Shown piece after piece: positions 46,377-56,223 of a stretch of 64,000 bases of DNA (the stretch's first letter is position 1; every line of letters starts with the position of its first letter). This stretch comes from Leptolyngbya sp. Heron Island J. Its GTDB lineage: Bacteria > Cyanobacteriota > Cyanobacteriia > Phormidesmidales > Phormidesmidaceae. The stretch is from NCBI RefSeq assembly GCF_000482245.1, contig NZ_AWNH01000070.1, positions 117,557 to 181,556 on the forward strand, written 5' to 3'. Under the pieces are notes generated by a model, which was not told the origin of the DNA, did no database searches, and saw only the letters and a program-made list of their open reading frames with translations. Position numbers and translations under genes: made by a program.

Positions 46377-48176
46377 ATGGCTGAGTCTGAAAACATATAC
46401 CTTCCCAAAACAGACGAATCTGAAGATCTCAAGCGCATTCGCCACACCTTTTCCCATGTGATGGCAATGGCTGTACAACGGCTATTTCCTAAGGCTCAGG
46501 TCACCATTGGCCCCTGGACCGACTATGGGTTCTACTATGATTTTGACAATCCTGATCCCTTCTCTGACAAAGATCTAAAAATGATCAAGAAGGAGATGAT
46601 TAAAATCATTAAAAAAGATTATCCAGTTGAGTGCGAAGAGGTATCGCGGGAAGAAGCCAAGCAGCGCATTGAAGCCCTGGGGGAACCCTACAAACTGGAA
46701 ATTCTAGACAGCATTGAAGAGCCGATCACCCTTTATCACCTGGGTGAGCAGTGGTGGGATTTGTGCGCGGGCCCCCATGTCGAAAGTACTCGCAAATTAA
46801 ATCCTAAAGCCTTTGACCTGGAAAGCGTGGCTGGGGCTTACTGGCGTGGGGATGAAACCAAAGCTCAGCTGCAGCGCATTTATGGTACTGCCTGGGAAAC
46901 ACCGGAGCAGCTGCAGGAGTATAAGCGCCGTCGTGAGGAAGCTAAAAAGCGCGATCACCGTAAGCTTGGCAAAGAGCTAGGCCTGTTCTTATTTTCCGAA
47001 GACGTTGGCCCTGGACTACCCCTATGGACGCCAAAAGGTACCTTGCTGCGCTCTACTCTGGAAGACTTTCTCAAACAGGAGCAGGTGAAACGTGGCTATC
47101 TGCCTGTGGTGACTCCCCATATTGCCAAGGTGGACCTGTTCAAAACGTCTGGCCATTGGCAAAAGTACAGCGAAGATATGTTTCCGATGATGGCGGAAAC
47201 TGATGATGATCGCGCGGCGGAACAGGGCTTTGTCATGAAGCCGATGAACTGCCCTTTCCATATCCAGATTTATAAAAACGAACTGCGCTCCTATAAGGAA
47301 CTGCCCATGCGGCTGGCCGAGTTTGGCACGGTCTATCGCTATGAGCAGTCTGGCGAGCTAGGGGGGCTAACGCGGGTGCGTGGCTTTACGGTGGACGATG
47401 CTCATTTGTTTGTCACACCGGACCAGCTTGATGCTGAATTTCTTAAGGTGGTTGATCTGATTTTGGCCGTCTTTAACAGCCTCCAGCTCAAGAATTTCAA
47501 GGCTCGACTCAGCTTTCGCGATCCTGACTCTGATAAATACATCGGCTCCGATGAAGCCTGGGAAAAATCCCAGAACGCTATCCGTCGGGCGGTGGAAACC
47601 TTGGGTATGGAGCATTTTGAGGGTATTGGTGAAGCGGCTTTCTATGGTCCTAAGTTGGACTTCATCTTTACCGATGCTCTGGGTCGGGAATGGCAGCTGG
47701 GAACTACTCAGGTAGATTACAACCTACCCGAGCGGTTCAATCTGGAATATGTGGCTGACGATGGCACCCGTCAGCGTCCGGTGATGATCCATCGGGCTCC
47801 GTTTGGCTCTTTGGAACGTCTGATTGGTATTTTGATCGAAGAATATGCTGGGCTATTTCCCCTCTGGCTGGCTCCTGAGCAGGTGCGGCTGATGCCGGTT
47901 ACGGCTGAGCAGCTTCCCTTTGCGGAGCAGGTCGCTGACCAGATGCTGCAGCTGGGTATGCGTGTGATTGTTGATCGCAGTGGTGAACGTCTTGGCAAGA
48001 TGGTGCGTAATGCGGAGAAAGCGAAGATCCCGGTGATGGCTGTGATTGGTGCTAAGGAAGTCGAGGCTAACAGTCTGAGTATTCGTACGCGCCAAGATGG
48101 GGATTTGGGTGCGATCGCAGTCGCCGATGTCATTAGCCGATTAAAAACGGCCCTTGATAGCCATGGGTACTTCTGA
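46377..48176 (+). CDS. thrS: threonine--tRNA ligase
   Basis: The 599-residue class II synthetase charges tRNA-Thr. It lacks the N-terminal TGS domain found in most bacteria and begins near the editing-domain region (RHTFSHVMAMAVQRL at about 21-35), as is usual in cyanobacteria. The catalytic core holds the zinc Cys in MNCPFHI, motif 2 in TRVRGFTVDDAH, and motif 3 in HRAPFGSLERLIGI. An anticodon-binding domain ends the protein. The two HxxxH/C editing ligands (HTFSH and CAGPH) are present. It is 158 bp upstream of thrB. Confidence 0.96.
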   Translation: MAESENIYLPKTDESEDLKRIRHTFSHVMAMAVQRLFPKAQVTIGPWTDYGFYYDFDNPDPFSDKDLKMIKKEMIKIIKKDYPVECEEVSREEAKQRIEALGEPYKLEILDSIEEPITLYHLGEQWWDLCAGPHVESTRKLNPKAFDLESVAGAYWRGDETKAQLQRIYGTAWETPEQLQEYKRRREEAKKRDHRKLGKELGLFLFSEDVGPGLPLWTPKGTLLRSTLEDFLKQEQVKRGYLPVVTPHIAKVDLFKTSGHWQKYSEDMFPMMAETDDDRAAEQGFVMKPMNCPFHIQIYKNELRSYKELPMRLAEFGTVYRYEQSGELGGLTRVRGFTVDDAHLFVTPDQLDAEFLKVVDLILAVFNSLQLKNFKARLSFRDPDSDKYIGSDEAWEKSQNAIRRAVETLGMEHFEGIGEAAFYGPKLDFIFTDALGREWQLGTTQVDYNLPERFNLEYVADDGTRQRPVMIHRAPFGSLERLIGILIEEYAGLFPLWLAPEQVRLMPVTAEQLPFAEQVADQMLQLGMRVIVDRSGERLGKMVRNAEKAKIPVMAVIGAKEVEANSLSIRTRQDGDLGAIAVADVISRLKTALDSHGYF

Positions 48177-48217
48177 TCTGAAATACTGATTGGTTGAACC
48201 CCATTTTTTGACAGTTC

Positions 48218-48245
48218 CAGGGGCACCCATAAGGGAGTGCCCCTG
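48218..48245. repeat. hairpin between thrS and thrB
   Basis: CAGGGGCAC (48218-48226) and GTGCCCCTG (48237-48245) form a perfect 9-bp stem with a 10-base loop. No T-run follows on either strand, so it may stabilise or process a thrS-thrB transcript rather than terminate it. Confidence 0.6.
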
Positions 48246-48334
48246 CTGATGTTGCGTCTTTTCCTGGTTTTCAGAAGAAAACCGTATCCCTGACCGGGCC
48301 GTCTCCTCTCCTTATCGCTCTCCAAAGACCCACA

Positions 48335-49249
48335 ATGTCTCAAACTGCCCAAGTCACAGTCCCCGCAACCACCGCTAACATTGGTCCCGGTTTTGACTGC
48401 CTTGGTGCAGCCCTCACTCTCCATAACCACTTCACCTTCACCCCAGCCGATAGGTTAACCATCACCATCACTGGCAAAGAAGCCGCTCGTCTCAGCACTG
48501 GCCCCGACAACCTGGTCTATAAGTCCTACGAAGCGTTTTACAACCAAATCAATAAGCCCACCCCTCCCGTCCACATTGACATTGACCTGCATGTTCCTCT
48601 GGCTCGAGGGTTAGGCAGCTCCTCTACCGCCATTGTTGGTGGTCTGGTCGGTGCAAATCTGCTAGCAGGCAGTCCCCTCAATCAGCATCAGCTAGCTACC
48701 CTGGCGACTCAGCTAGAAGGCCATCCAGACAATGTTGTCCCGGCTTTACTGGGAGGCTGTCAATTGGCTGTCTATGGGACCAACGGTCCCCTAACGATCT
48801 GTCAGATTCCCTGGCACGAATCGATTGTGCCAGTCGTAGCCATTCCAGATTTTGAGCTGGCCACCGTTGATGCCCGTCGGGTGCTACCCGCAAGCTACAG
48901 TCGTGCCGATGCTATTTTCAATACGGCTCACCTGGGGTTACTAACTCAAGCGCTGACGGCGGGTAAGGGGGACTGGTTGAAAACGGCGCTTTGCGATCGC
49001 ATCCATCAGCCTTATCGCAAAACTCTGATTCCCAACTACGACGATATCCATGCCAGTGCCCTTGCGACTGGAGCCTGGGGACTGGTGATCAGCGGTGCTG
49101 GTCCTACCCTATTGGCCTTGACTAGCCCTGAGGCAGTACCAACTGTCTGTCGCACCCTGGGCAGTGCCTGGCAATTAGCCAATATCCCCTACACCATCCA
49201 TCAGCTAGTTATTGATCTAAACGGTACTCAAGCCAGTTTGCTCGGCTAA
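48335..49249 (+). CDS. thrB: homoserine kinase
   Basis: The 304-residue GHMP kinase phosphorylates homoserine on the way to threonine. It shows PATTANIGPGFDCLGAAL at the start, the ATP-binding VPLARGLGSSSTAIVGG (about 88-103), and the GHMP C-terminal motif ISGAGPTLLAL. It follows thrS in the same direction with 158 bp between, a sensible pairing of threonine supply and tRNA charging. Confidence 0.95.
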   Translation: MSQTAQVTVPATTANIGPGFDCLGAALTLHNHFTFTPADRLTITITGKEAARLSTGPDNLVYKSYEAFYNQINKPTPPVHIDIDLHVPLARGLGSSSTAIVGGLVGANLLAGSPLNQHQLATLATQLEGHPDNVVPALLGGCQLAVYGTNGPLTICQIPWHESIVPVVAIPDFELATVDARRVLPASYSRADAIFNTAHLGLLTQALTAGKGDWLKTALCDRIHQPYRKTLIPNYDDIHASALATGAWGLVISGAGPTLLALTSPEAVPTVCRTLGSAWQLANIPYTIHQLVIDLNGTQASLLG

Positions 49250-49716
49250 TGTCTGCCACGGTTTACGGTATGGCGTTGACCCTGGACTTAACATCAAAAA
49301 TCCTCTGGCCAGATTTTTATTAATTTACATTTACATAAGTGTGATTGATTACCCTCATATCCACTATTTATCTGTGATAGCTCAACATCTTTCCATGAGC
49401 TTTATATATTAAGGCAATTAAGAAAAACAAATGATTTTTAATGCCTTTTGACCTTATCAAAAGTTAACTAAATTACATATACTGTGACTGGGCGTATTTC
49501 AATAGGTATTTTTCCTCATCGCCGTCCGGTAAGTTAGCCTAGTGTTTTTTAACGCACACGTGCTTCTGAATTCCTCCGACCTCTTCGACTAAGGCCGCCG
49601 CGAAAACAGTAGTTCCCCTGACAGGGTACGTTGCTAAGACTAAGCCTTCTCGCTTTAAGCTAGACCAACTGCCTCTCGGTAAAATGCGCCTCTACGAGTT
49701 GTACGCATGAGTTGGC
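49250..49716. other. ndhD upstream region
   Basis: 467 AT-rich bases, without a supported gene. It probably carries the ndhD promoter and a long leader; I see no clear consensus. Confidence 0.4.
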
Positions 49717-51324
49717 ATGATCGTTGAACACTTTCCGTGGCTAACAGCGCTAGTCCTTTTTCCTCTTCTAGCGGCTATCCCCATTCCTTTGCTACCAGAT
49801 AGCGAAGGTAAGTCCCTCCGCTGGTATACCCTTGGCGCTTGCTTAGCAGAACTTGGCCTCATTCTTTATACGTTTGCTAACTATTACGATCTCAATCAAA
49901 ACGGCTTACAGCTAGTTGACAATTTTGCCTGGGTCCCTCAAATCGGTCTTAACTGGTCATTGGCAGCGGACGGTTTGTCCATGCCTTTAGTGATTTTGAG
50001 CGGTCTGGTCACCACGCTGGCGGTGATTGCGTCCTGGAACATTACCCTCAAGCCACGTCTTTATTTTTCACTGCTGCTACTGATGTACAGCGCTCAGGTC
50101 GGTGTCTTTCTGTCTCAGGACATGCTGATGTTTTTCATCATGTGGGAGCTAGAACTGGTACCGGTCTATCTGCTGATTTCTATCTGGGGTGGTCAGAAGC
50201 GCCTCTATGCAGCGACTAAGTTTATTCTCTACACGGCTATTGGCTCTATCTTCATTCTGCTAGCAGCCTTGGGCATGGCCTTCTACGGTGACAACCTCAC
50301 CTTTAACTTCAGTGAGTTAGCGGCTAAGGACTATTCCTTACCGATGCAGCTGTTAGCCTATACCGGCTTTTTGATTGCATTTGGTGTCAAACTGCCAGTA
50401 TTTCCGTTTCATACCTGGCTACCGGATGCCCACAGTGAGGCACCGGCACCGGTATCCATGATTCTGGCGGGTGTGCTGCTGAAGATGGCAGGCTACGGTC
50501 TGATTCGGATGAACATCGAGATGTTGCCCGATGCCCATGTTTACTTTGCACCTGTCCTGGCAATTTTGGGTGTAATCAACATCGTTTACGCTTCCCTGGC
50601 CGCTTTTGGTCAAGACAACCTCAAGCGTCGCATGGCCTATTCCTCTGTGGCGCACATGGGATTTGTACTACTCGGTTTAGCGGCATTTACTACCCTGGGT
50701 CTCAGCGGTGCGCTGCTACAGATGATCTCCCACGGTTTGATTGCGGCAGTTCTCTTCTTCTTGTCTGGAGTCGCTTACGAGCGTACCCACACCCTGGCTA
50801 TGGACAAGATGGGCGGCATGGGCAAAGCAATGCCGGTTGCCTTCGGTATGTTTACAGCTGGTGCGATGGCATCTTTGGCCCTGCCGGGTATGAGCGGCTT
50901 TGTGGCTGAACTAGCTGTCTTCCTGGGCTTTTCCACCAGCGATGCCTACAGTACTTTCTTCAAGGCAGCCATTGTGATTTTGGCGGCTATCGGTATAATT
51001 CTTTCTCCGATTTATCTGCTGTCGATGCTGCGTCGCATCTTCTTTGGTAACCCTGGCGAGTTGGAAATTCCTGACAATACGTCTTGGGATATCAAGCCCC
51101 GCGAAGCGTTTGTGGCTATTAGTCTGCTGGTGCCCATCATTGGCATTGGTCTCTATCCCAAGCTGGCTACCCAAACCTACGATGTGAAAAGTACTGAATT
51201 GGCCAGTCGGGTGCAGAATATTCGCCTGGCTCAGGACACTGCCAATCATGGTCCTTTCTATGCTCAGGTTTTGACGGCTCCTGAACTTCTGGCTAGTCGT
51301 TTGTCGACCACCAGCATCCGCTAG
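49717..51324 (+). CDS. ndhD: NAD(P)H-quinone oxidoreductase subunit 4 (NdhD1 type)
   Basis: The 535-residue membrane subunit of NDH-1 has about 14 helices and belongs to the proton-pumping Mrp-antiporter-like class. Key sequences are [17 protein letters not shown] with the helix-5 Glu, [23 protein letters not shown] (conserved Lys), and [17 protein letters not shown]. It serves cyclic electron flow and respiration in thylakoids. The partner ndhF is not in the window. A terminator follows at 51379. Confidence 0.95.
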   Translation: MIVEHFPWLTALVLFPLLAAIPIPLLPDSEGKSLRWYTLGACLAELGLILYTFANYYDLNQNGLQLVDNFAWVPQIGLNWSLAADGLSMPLVILSGLVTTLAVIASWNITLKPRLYFSLLLLMYSAQVGVFLSQDMLMFFIMWELELVPVYLLISIWGGQKRLYAATKFILYTAIGSIFILLAALGMAFYGDNLTFNFSELAAKDYSLPMQLLAYTGFLIAFGVKLPVFPFHTWLPDAHSEAPAPVSMILAGVLLKMAGYGLIRMNIEMLPDAHVYFAPVLAILGVINIVYASLAAFGQDNLKRRMAYSSVAHMGFVLLGLAAFTTLGLSGALLQMISHGLIAAVLFFLSGVAYERTHTLAMDKMGGMGKAMPVAFGMFTAGAMASLALPGMSGFVAELAVFLGFSTSDAYSTFFKAAIVILAAIGIILSPIYLLSMLRRIFFGNPGELEIPDNTSWDIKPREAFVAISLLVPIIGIGLYPKLATQTYDVKSTELASRVQNIRLAQDTANHGPFYAQVLTAPELLASRLSTTSIR

Positions 51325-51378
51325 GTGTTAACTTCTTTATCCCTTCTCCAGGGTTAATTGAGTCTTCCAATTTGCGTT

Positions 51379-51425
51379 AAAGTCGCCAGTGCCTAACCTT
51401 GGGCGTTGGCGACTTTGTTGTTTTG
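51379..51425 (+). terminator. ndhD terminator
   Basis: AAAGTCGCCA (51379-51388) pairs perfectly with TGGCGACTTT (51407-51416) and is followed by GTTGTTTT. The 10-bp stem and short T-rich tail lie 55 bases past the ndhD stop. Confidence 0.65.
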
Positions 51426-51520
51426 GGCGTTTACTCAGCCCATGTCCCCCCCTGGGGCATTGAATATATAGAAGAGAAGGCGATTAACTGATTGGGGAAA
51501 ATTCCTCATGTGCATCCACG

Positions 51521-52036
51521 ATGTCTATCCCCAGTCAGGGTTTAGTCCGATTGAAGTCTTTATTCAGGCTGAGTCCATGGTTTTATAGTGTGGGTTTGGT
51601 GCTGCTGTGCGGTCAACCTGGGTGGAGTCATGCTGCGATCGCAACCGTCACCCAAACCTTTTCGGTGAAAGCCAGTTATTCATCTGGACAGCCGATGGCC
51701 TCCGCTCAGGTCCTGGTCTATAGCCCCGAAGATCCCAGTGAACCCAGGATCACCGGCCAAACCAACGCGCAAGGAGAATTTGAATTTCAACCCGATACTA
51801 ACGGTAATTGGGAGGTCGTGATTCGGCAGGCGGGGCATGGCACAACTGTCAGCGTGCCAGTCGGCACTACCCAAGTAGCAGTCCAGCCCCAGCACACTGA
51901 AACTGAGTCTACAACCGCCATTGTGGCTACATCAGACCCCGCTACCAGCCCCGTACAACGTTGGGCCAGTGCCGGAGCCGCCTTTTGGGGGTTGATTGGG
52001 ACAGTATTATTTTTTTCACGAGGTAAAAACTCCTAG
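51521..52036 (+). CDS. NikL/CbiL-like accessory protein of an ECF metal transporter
   Basis: The 171-residue protein has a signal-like helix (about 18-39), an immunoglobulin-like domain related to carboxypeptidase regulatory or DUF4198 folds (about 45-115: YSSGQPMASAQVLVYSPEDP, GEFEFQPDTNGNWEVVIRQ), and a C-terminal membrane helix (about 150-166). This topology and the direct junction to cbiM fit NikL/CbiL of Ni/Co ECF systems. The TAG stop overlaps the cbiM GTG by one base. Confidence 0.7.
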   Translation: MSIPSQGLVRLKSLFRLSPWFYSVGLVLLCGQPGWSHAAIATVTQTFSVKASYSSGQPMASAQVLVYSPEDPSEPRITGQTNAQGEFEFQPDTNGNWEVVIRQAGHGTTVSVPVGTTQVAVQPQHTETESTTAIVATSDPATSPVQRWASAGAAFWGLIGTVLFFSRGKNS

Positions 52037-52743
52037 TGCATATTCCAGATGGTTTTGTACCCCCCCAGCTGTGCATTGTTGGGTATGGTCTCAGTGGGTT
52101 TGTTACCTGGCAATGTTTACGACAAATTAACCGGCATTCAGATCCGACTACCCAGATGCCTAAGGCGGCTATGCTAGCTGCGGCCTTCTTTGTGGCATCG
52201 TCGATCCAAATTCCACTGCCGCCCGTCAGTTTGCATTTGGTACTCAGTGGCCTACTAGGAGCTGTCCTGGGCTATCACGCGTTTTTAGCTATCCTGATTG
52301 GTTTGTTTTTCCAGGCCCTATTTTTAGGTCACGGTGGGTTTTCCACTCTGGGAGTAAACGCCATTATTATCGGTGTGCCGGCCCTGACTGCCCATGGCGT
52401 TTTTCAACTACGACGTTGGCTACCCCAGTCGCTGAAGCCATCGCTGCGCTATGGGGTGAGTGGGTTTTTGGCGGGTGCCATTGGCATGCTTCTGGCGGTT
52501 ACTTTTTTTATCAGCATCTTAATCTTTGCAGTGCCTGTCGGCTTTGATGTGGCCACCGAACGGGCGGCGCTACTGACCTTAGGTCTTGCCCATGGTCCTT
52601 TGGTCATTGTTGAGGGTATCTTTACGGCACTGATTGTGACATTTTTACAGCGAACAAAACCGGAACTGTTGACTGGCCTAGTCATGCCGTCGACTAGGCA
52701 TAATCAATCGGTGCGACCATCGGGAGAGCAGCTATGCGACTAA
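52036..52743 (+). CDS. cbiM: ECF-type Ni/Co transporter S component CbiM/NikM
   Basis: The 235-residue membrane protein begins GTG and reads MHIPDGFVPP, in which the N-terminal Met-His site binds Co2+ or Ni2+ in this family. About seven helices and the segment FFQALFLGHGGFSTLGVNAI are typical. The gene overlaps both neighbours (1 bp and 10 bp), marking a tightly coupled operon with CbiQ. Whether it imports nickel or cobalt cannot be told; no cobalamin riboswitch was seen upstream. Confidence 0.9.
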   Translation: MHIPDGFVPPQLCIVGYGLSGFVTWQCLRQINRHSDPTTQMPKAAMLAAAFFVASSIQIPLPPVSLHLVLSGLLGAVLGYHAFLAILIGLFFQALFLGHGGFSTLGVNAIIIGVPALTAHGVFQLRRWLPQSLKPSLRYGVSGFLAGAIGMLLAVTFFISILIFAVPVGFDVATERAALLTLGLAHGPLVIVEGIFTALIVTFLQRTKPELLTGLVMPSTRHNQSVRPSGEQLCD

Positions 52744-53495
52744 CGCTTGATCCCTATGCTGCGTTGGAGTCTCCCCTCCATCGTTGGTGGCCTCGGGCCA
52801 AATTAGTGGGACTGGGACTGTTGATGCTGGGGTTTGCTAGTGTGCAGCAGGTGCAACTGGTGCCGATTTGTCTGTTGGTGACGGCTGGGCTGTATCTGTT
52901 ATCGGGACTGCCCTGGTCATTTTTGCGATCGCGCCTGCGCTATCCCGGTCTCTTTCTCCTCGGCATGGTCATCGCCCTGCCGCTGTTGTCCGGCAACACC
53001 ATTCTCTGGCAGTGGGGACCGTTGGCCATTCGCCAGGAAGGACTACTGGCCATGGGGCTGATTGCTGGACGATTTCTCTCCATTGTCACCCTAGGTATGT
53101 TGTTATTGGGCACGACGCCGCTGCTAACCCTGATGGACACTCTGGTCTCTTTGGGGTTACCCTCATTGCTGGCAGAAATGGCGCTGCTGGCCTATCGCTA
53201 TCTGTTTGATATTTCTGATCAGCTTGCCCTGTTACGCCAGGCCATGCGGCTGCGAGGCTTTCAACCCACTGGCAGTCGCCAGAGCTGGCAGCAACTAGCG
53301 GCGGTCACCGGCACCCTGCTCGTGCGCAGTTATGAACAATCAGAACGGGTCTATAAAGCCATGCGTTTGCGAGGCTATGGCCACAGCCGTAATAGTGCCT
53401 CCCAGCTGCGAGGCTGGGGTCGGAGCTCAGATATTGCGGCCATAGGATTGTGCGCTACCATTAGCCTGACGTTAATTGGCCTCCAGGTGTGGTAG
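52734..53495 (+). CDS. cbiQ: ECF transporter T component CbiQ/NikQ
   Basis: The 253-residue membrane protein has four to six helices and the two coupling helices with the Ala-Arg-Gly-like motifs, here MRLRGFQP (about 178-185) and MRLRGYGH (about 213-220), which contact the ATPase. It forms the energy-coupling module with CbiO. It starts 10 bp before the cbiM stop. Confidence 0.9.
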   Translation: MRLTLDPYAALESPLHRWWPRAKLVGLGLLMLGFASVQQVQLVPICLLVTAGLYLLSGLPWSFLRSRLRYPGLFLLGMVIALPLLSGNTILWQWGPLAIRQEGLLAMGLIAGRFLSIVTLGMLLLGTTPLLTLMDTLVSLGLPSLLAEMALLAYRYLFDISDQLALLRQAMRLRGFQPTGSRQSWQQLAAVTGTLLVRSYEQSERVYKAMRLRGYGHSRNSASQLRGWGRSSDIAAIGLCATISLTLIGLQVW

Positions 53496-53639
53496 GTGTT
53501 GCCTGGAGCATAGGTTTAACCTGCCTTTCCCAATTAAAACCTTAAGAACCCAGACTAATTCCTTTAACTCAGCACCTCAAAAATAAAAACTTATTTAAAT
53601 CTCTTCAAATCTCACGCTCTTACTCTCTGAGTAGTATCT

Positions 53640-54431
53640 ATGACGTCTCTACTACCCAAGAAAACAGTTGATTCTGTTGTGTTGCCAGCAACGGTTGCGG
53701 CAATTGCTGTTGAACATCTGTGTTTTTCTTATCCCGATCGGCCCCAGGTACTTGACGATATCTGTCTGCAAATTTCCCCTGGTCAGCGAGTTGGAATTAT
53801 TGGCCATAATGGCTGTGGTAAAACAACCCTATTTATGACCTTGTGTGGTGCACTCACACCAACGTCTGGCACAGTGCGACTGATGGATAAACCGGTGGTC
53901 ACTGGCGGGTTTAATCCTCAAATTGGGTTGTTGTTTCAAAATCCGAACAACCAGTTGTTTTCGGCATCGGTGCGAGAAGATATTCGCTTTGGTCCGGCTA
54001 ATATGAATCTGCCGCCGCACCAGGTAGAAGAACGTGTGGATGCAGCTATTGCGCTGACTGGGTTACAGCCTTTAGCAGAGCGACCGCCCCATCATTTGTC
54101 GGGTGGGGAAAAGCAGATGGTGGCCATTGCTGGGCTGCTGGCGATGAAGCCCCAAATCGTTCTTTATGATGAACCCACCGCTAGTCTGGATATTCGCAGC
54201 CGCCGCCGGTTGATCACGTTTATGCAAGGGCTGCAGCAAACTATGGTGATTGCGTCCCACGATCTGGAGTTTTTGTTAGAGGTTTGCGATCGCGCTCTAA
54301 TAATGTATCAGGGCAAGATTGTTGCCGATGGACCTCCCAGGGAGATTATGGGAGATGATCGCCTGATGCATACCTACGATCTAGAAAAACCCCATTCTTT
54401 AATTCCCCACACGATCAACCATCACCAGTAA
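53640..54431 (+). CDS. cbiO: ECF transporter ATP-binding protein CbiO/NikO
   Basis: The 263-residue ATPase has Walker A GHNGCGKTT (55-63), a Q-loop LLFQNPNNQLFS typical of CbiO, the signature LSGGEKQ (153-159), Walker B VLYDEP (174-179), and the His switch IASHDL. It drives metal uptake through CbiMQ. It follows cbiQ by 144 bp. Confidence 0.93.
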   Translation: MTSLLPKKTVDSVVLPATVAAIAVEHLCFSYPDRPQVLDDICLQISPGQRVGIIGHNGCGKTTLFMTLCGALTPTSGTVRLMDKPVVTGGFNPQIGLLFQNPNNQLFSASVREDIRFGPANMNLPPHQVEERVDAAIALTGLQPLAERPPHHLSGGEKQMVAIAGLLAMKPQIVLYDEPTASLDIRSRRRLITFMQGLQQTMVIASHDLEFLLEVCDRALIMYQGKIVADGPPREIMGDDRLMHTYDLEKPHSLIPHTINHHQ

Positions 54432-54437
54432 CAGCGT

Positions 54438-54800
54438 CTAATCCGCATGCTTTACCTGGCCATCATGCTTACTTTCTGTCGCAAAGGTCTCTTCAAAAAA
54501 AGCAGCTGTTTTTTCGAGGTCTTTCCCCCCTTTAAGGCGATAGAACGCTAATGCTCGAATTAACGCCTCATCGCGCTGAATTACTCGCACCGCCCTTGAG
54601 GCCCCCTTTTCACCTTTGTAGGGATTATCAATCCAAAGGGCATCGCTCAACCCTAGCGCAGCCACTAGCGGCGTAGAAGATTCTGTTTTTAACCGTTCAG
54701 TCACTGGGATAGGAAGATCTGCCAGTGCCTCTGCTTCGGTTAGCCGCTGAGCACGATTGATCAATGTTCGCAGCCGTTCTGAATTAATGCTCATCAACAA
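54438..54800 (-). CDS. hypothetical protein
   Basis: A 120-residue protein of unknown function, mainly helical, with NSERLRTLINRAQRLTEAEAL near the start and RAVRVIQRDEALIRALAFYRL (about 69-89). No motif is recognised. It converges on cbiO with 6 bp between the stop codons. Start choices are ATG 54800 or ATG 54794. Confidence 0.55.
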   Translation of the reverse strand: MLMSINSERLRTLINRAQRLTEAEALADLPIPVTERLKTESSTPLVAALGLSDALWIDNPYKGEKGASRAVRVIQRDEALIRALAFYRLKGGKDLEKTAAFFEETFATESKHDGQVKHAD

Positions 54801-54949
54801 CTATTTGCCACTTGCCTATCGGTTTCCCAGCTTGACACAGTCCTAGAACGTTTTCTCAAAAACTTTACACATCTGATGCAACCATAAGCCCATTCCGTAA
54901 CGTCACGTAGCTAATGAAAACAATCACCATCGCTTCTGGGCGTTGATCC

Positions 54950-55207
54950 ATGGCATTTCCGAGAATTTACTCAGAGCAACACTATACATCAGCTGTCACG
55001 GCTGCTGTTGCAGATCTTCTACAAAGCTATCGCGGTCATCAAATCGATGTTTTACGACAGCTGCCTTGCTACGAACGCAATGCTCGCGTCTATGAGCTAT
55101 GGATTACAGCTTGGGATAGAAACGAAGATCGCTACGAGTTTATCTATGAGCTCCGGATCGGAGTCGTCAAGGGGCAGCTGATTGTCTTATCTTGGATGCC
55201 ACTGTAG
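54950..55207 (+). CDS. hypothetical small protein
   Basis: An 85-residue protein without recognised motifs: a helical N-terminal half (YTSAVTAAVADLLQSYRG) and a beta-rich C-terminal half (VYELWITAWDRNEDRYEFIYEL). It ends 4 bp before the region of the rpsD terminator, which faces it on the other strand. Confidence 0.5.
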   Translation: MAFPRIYSEQHYTSAVTAAVADLLQSYRGHQIDVLRQLPCYERNARVYELWITAWDRNEDRYEFIYELRIGVVKGQLIVLSWMPL

Positions 55208-55211
55208 CCAT

Positions 55212-55243
55212 AAAAAACCCCTCAGGCTGACGGACCTCAGGGG
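55212..55243 (-). terminator. rpsD Rho-independent terminator
   Basis: On the minus strand CCCCTGAGG and CCTGAGGGG arms (one mismatch) are followed by TTTTTT. It is 185 bases past the rpsD stop and facing the right way. Confidence 0.65.
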
Positions 55244-55427
55244 CAAATGGAAATAACTAAACTAGCGCGGTAAGAGCAATTGCTGATTTGGAGGACTGTT
55301 TCGATTTGGGTTAACCGCTTTTGATCAAATAATCAAAATCTAGGACTAAACCCGATCGAGTATCAGCAACGCCCAGTAGACATACATAACCGCATGCCTA
55401 ACGTGTTCAAGTAGAGCGACAGTCGGT

Positions 55428-56036
55428 CTACGCTTTACGGGAGTAGTACTCAACCACGAGTAGCTCGTTAATGTTGAGGGCTATCCATTCACGTTCGATG
55501 ATGCTATTAACTTTAGCTTCGAGCTTGTTCTTATCAAACTCCAGATGGGTAGGAATATTAGCCAAACCAGGAAATTCCAGGTTAGATTCCACCAGCTTTT
55601 TGGAAGCTTCCTTACTACGAACGCCAATCACGTCACCAGGGCGACACTGGTAGCTAGGAATGCTAACAACGCGACCGTTGACAGTGATGTGACCATGGTT
55701 AACGACCTGGCGAGCAGCGGGAATTGTAGGTCCCATGCCCAGTCGAAATATAGTGTTGTCCAAGCGCATTTCTAGCTGTTGCAGAATCACCTGCCCAGTA
55801 GAACCACTCGCACGACGTGCTTTTTTCACATAGCGCAGTAGCTGACGCTCGGATACGCCATAGTTGTAACGAAGTTTTTGCTTCTCTTCGAGTCGAATGC
55901 AGTATTCAGATTTTTTCTTCCGCGCCTGACCATGCTGACCAGGAGGATACGCCTTCCGGGCAACCTTCCGGGTTAGACCGGGCAGTTCACCCAGACGGCG
56001 AGTAATGCGGAGGCGAGGACCTCTATATCGCGCCAT
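55428..56036 (-). CDS. rpsD: 30S ribosomal protein S4
   Basis: The 202-residue protein is a full S4, an early-binding protein of the 30S subunit and a 16S rRNA contact. It begins [20 protein letters not shown], and carries the S4 RNA-binding domain (about 92-155) with [11 protein letters not shown] and [13 protein letters not shown]. It is encoded alone rather than in the alpha operon, as in other cyanobacteria. Its transcript probably ends at the hairpin at 55212. Confidence 0.97.
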   Translation of the reverse strand: MARYRGPRLRITRRLGELPGLTRKVARKAYPPGQHGQARKKKSEYCIRLEEKQKLRYNYGVSERQLLRYVKKARRASGSTGQVILQQLEMRLDNTIFRLGMGPTIPAARQVVNHGHITVNGRVVSIPSYQCRPGDVIGVRSKEASKKLVESNLEFPGLANIPTHLEFDKNKLEAKVNSIIEREWIALNINELLVVEYYSRKA

Positions 56037-56223
56037 ATGCGTTTAGTCTCCTAATTTAGGAATATTCCAGCCCCTAATTATAGGGGATAGGCTGACCAAG
56101 TACCAGATAAATTTTGTCAGACGGTGCTTGTTCACTGGGGTCGATATCCCCCAAAGGATTCGACGCTTGCAGGCTACTGGAGTGCCTAGGATATGATGAG
56201 TACATACATTCGCTGTATGGACT

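Noticed and set aside
47771..48430. 219-codon minus-strand frame over thrS and thrB
   Set aside because: It is antisense to two well-supported genes and has no family likeness.
51325..51520. Cobalamin or nickel riboswitch ahead of the ECF operon
   Set aside because: Only the ndhD terminator was found; no B12-box or known metal riboswitch pattern is visible.
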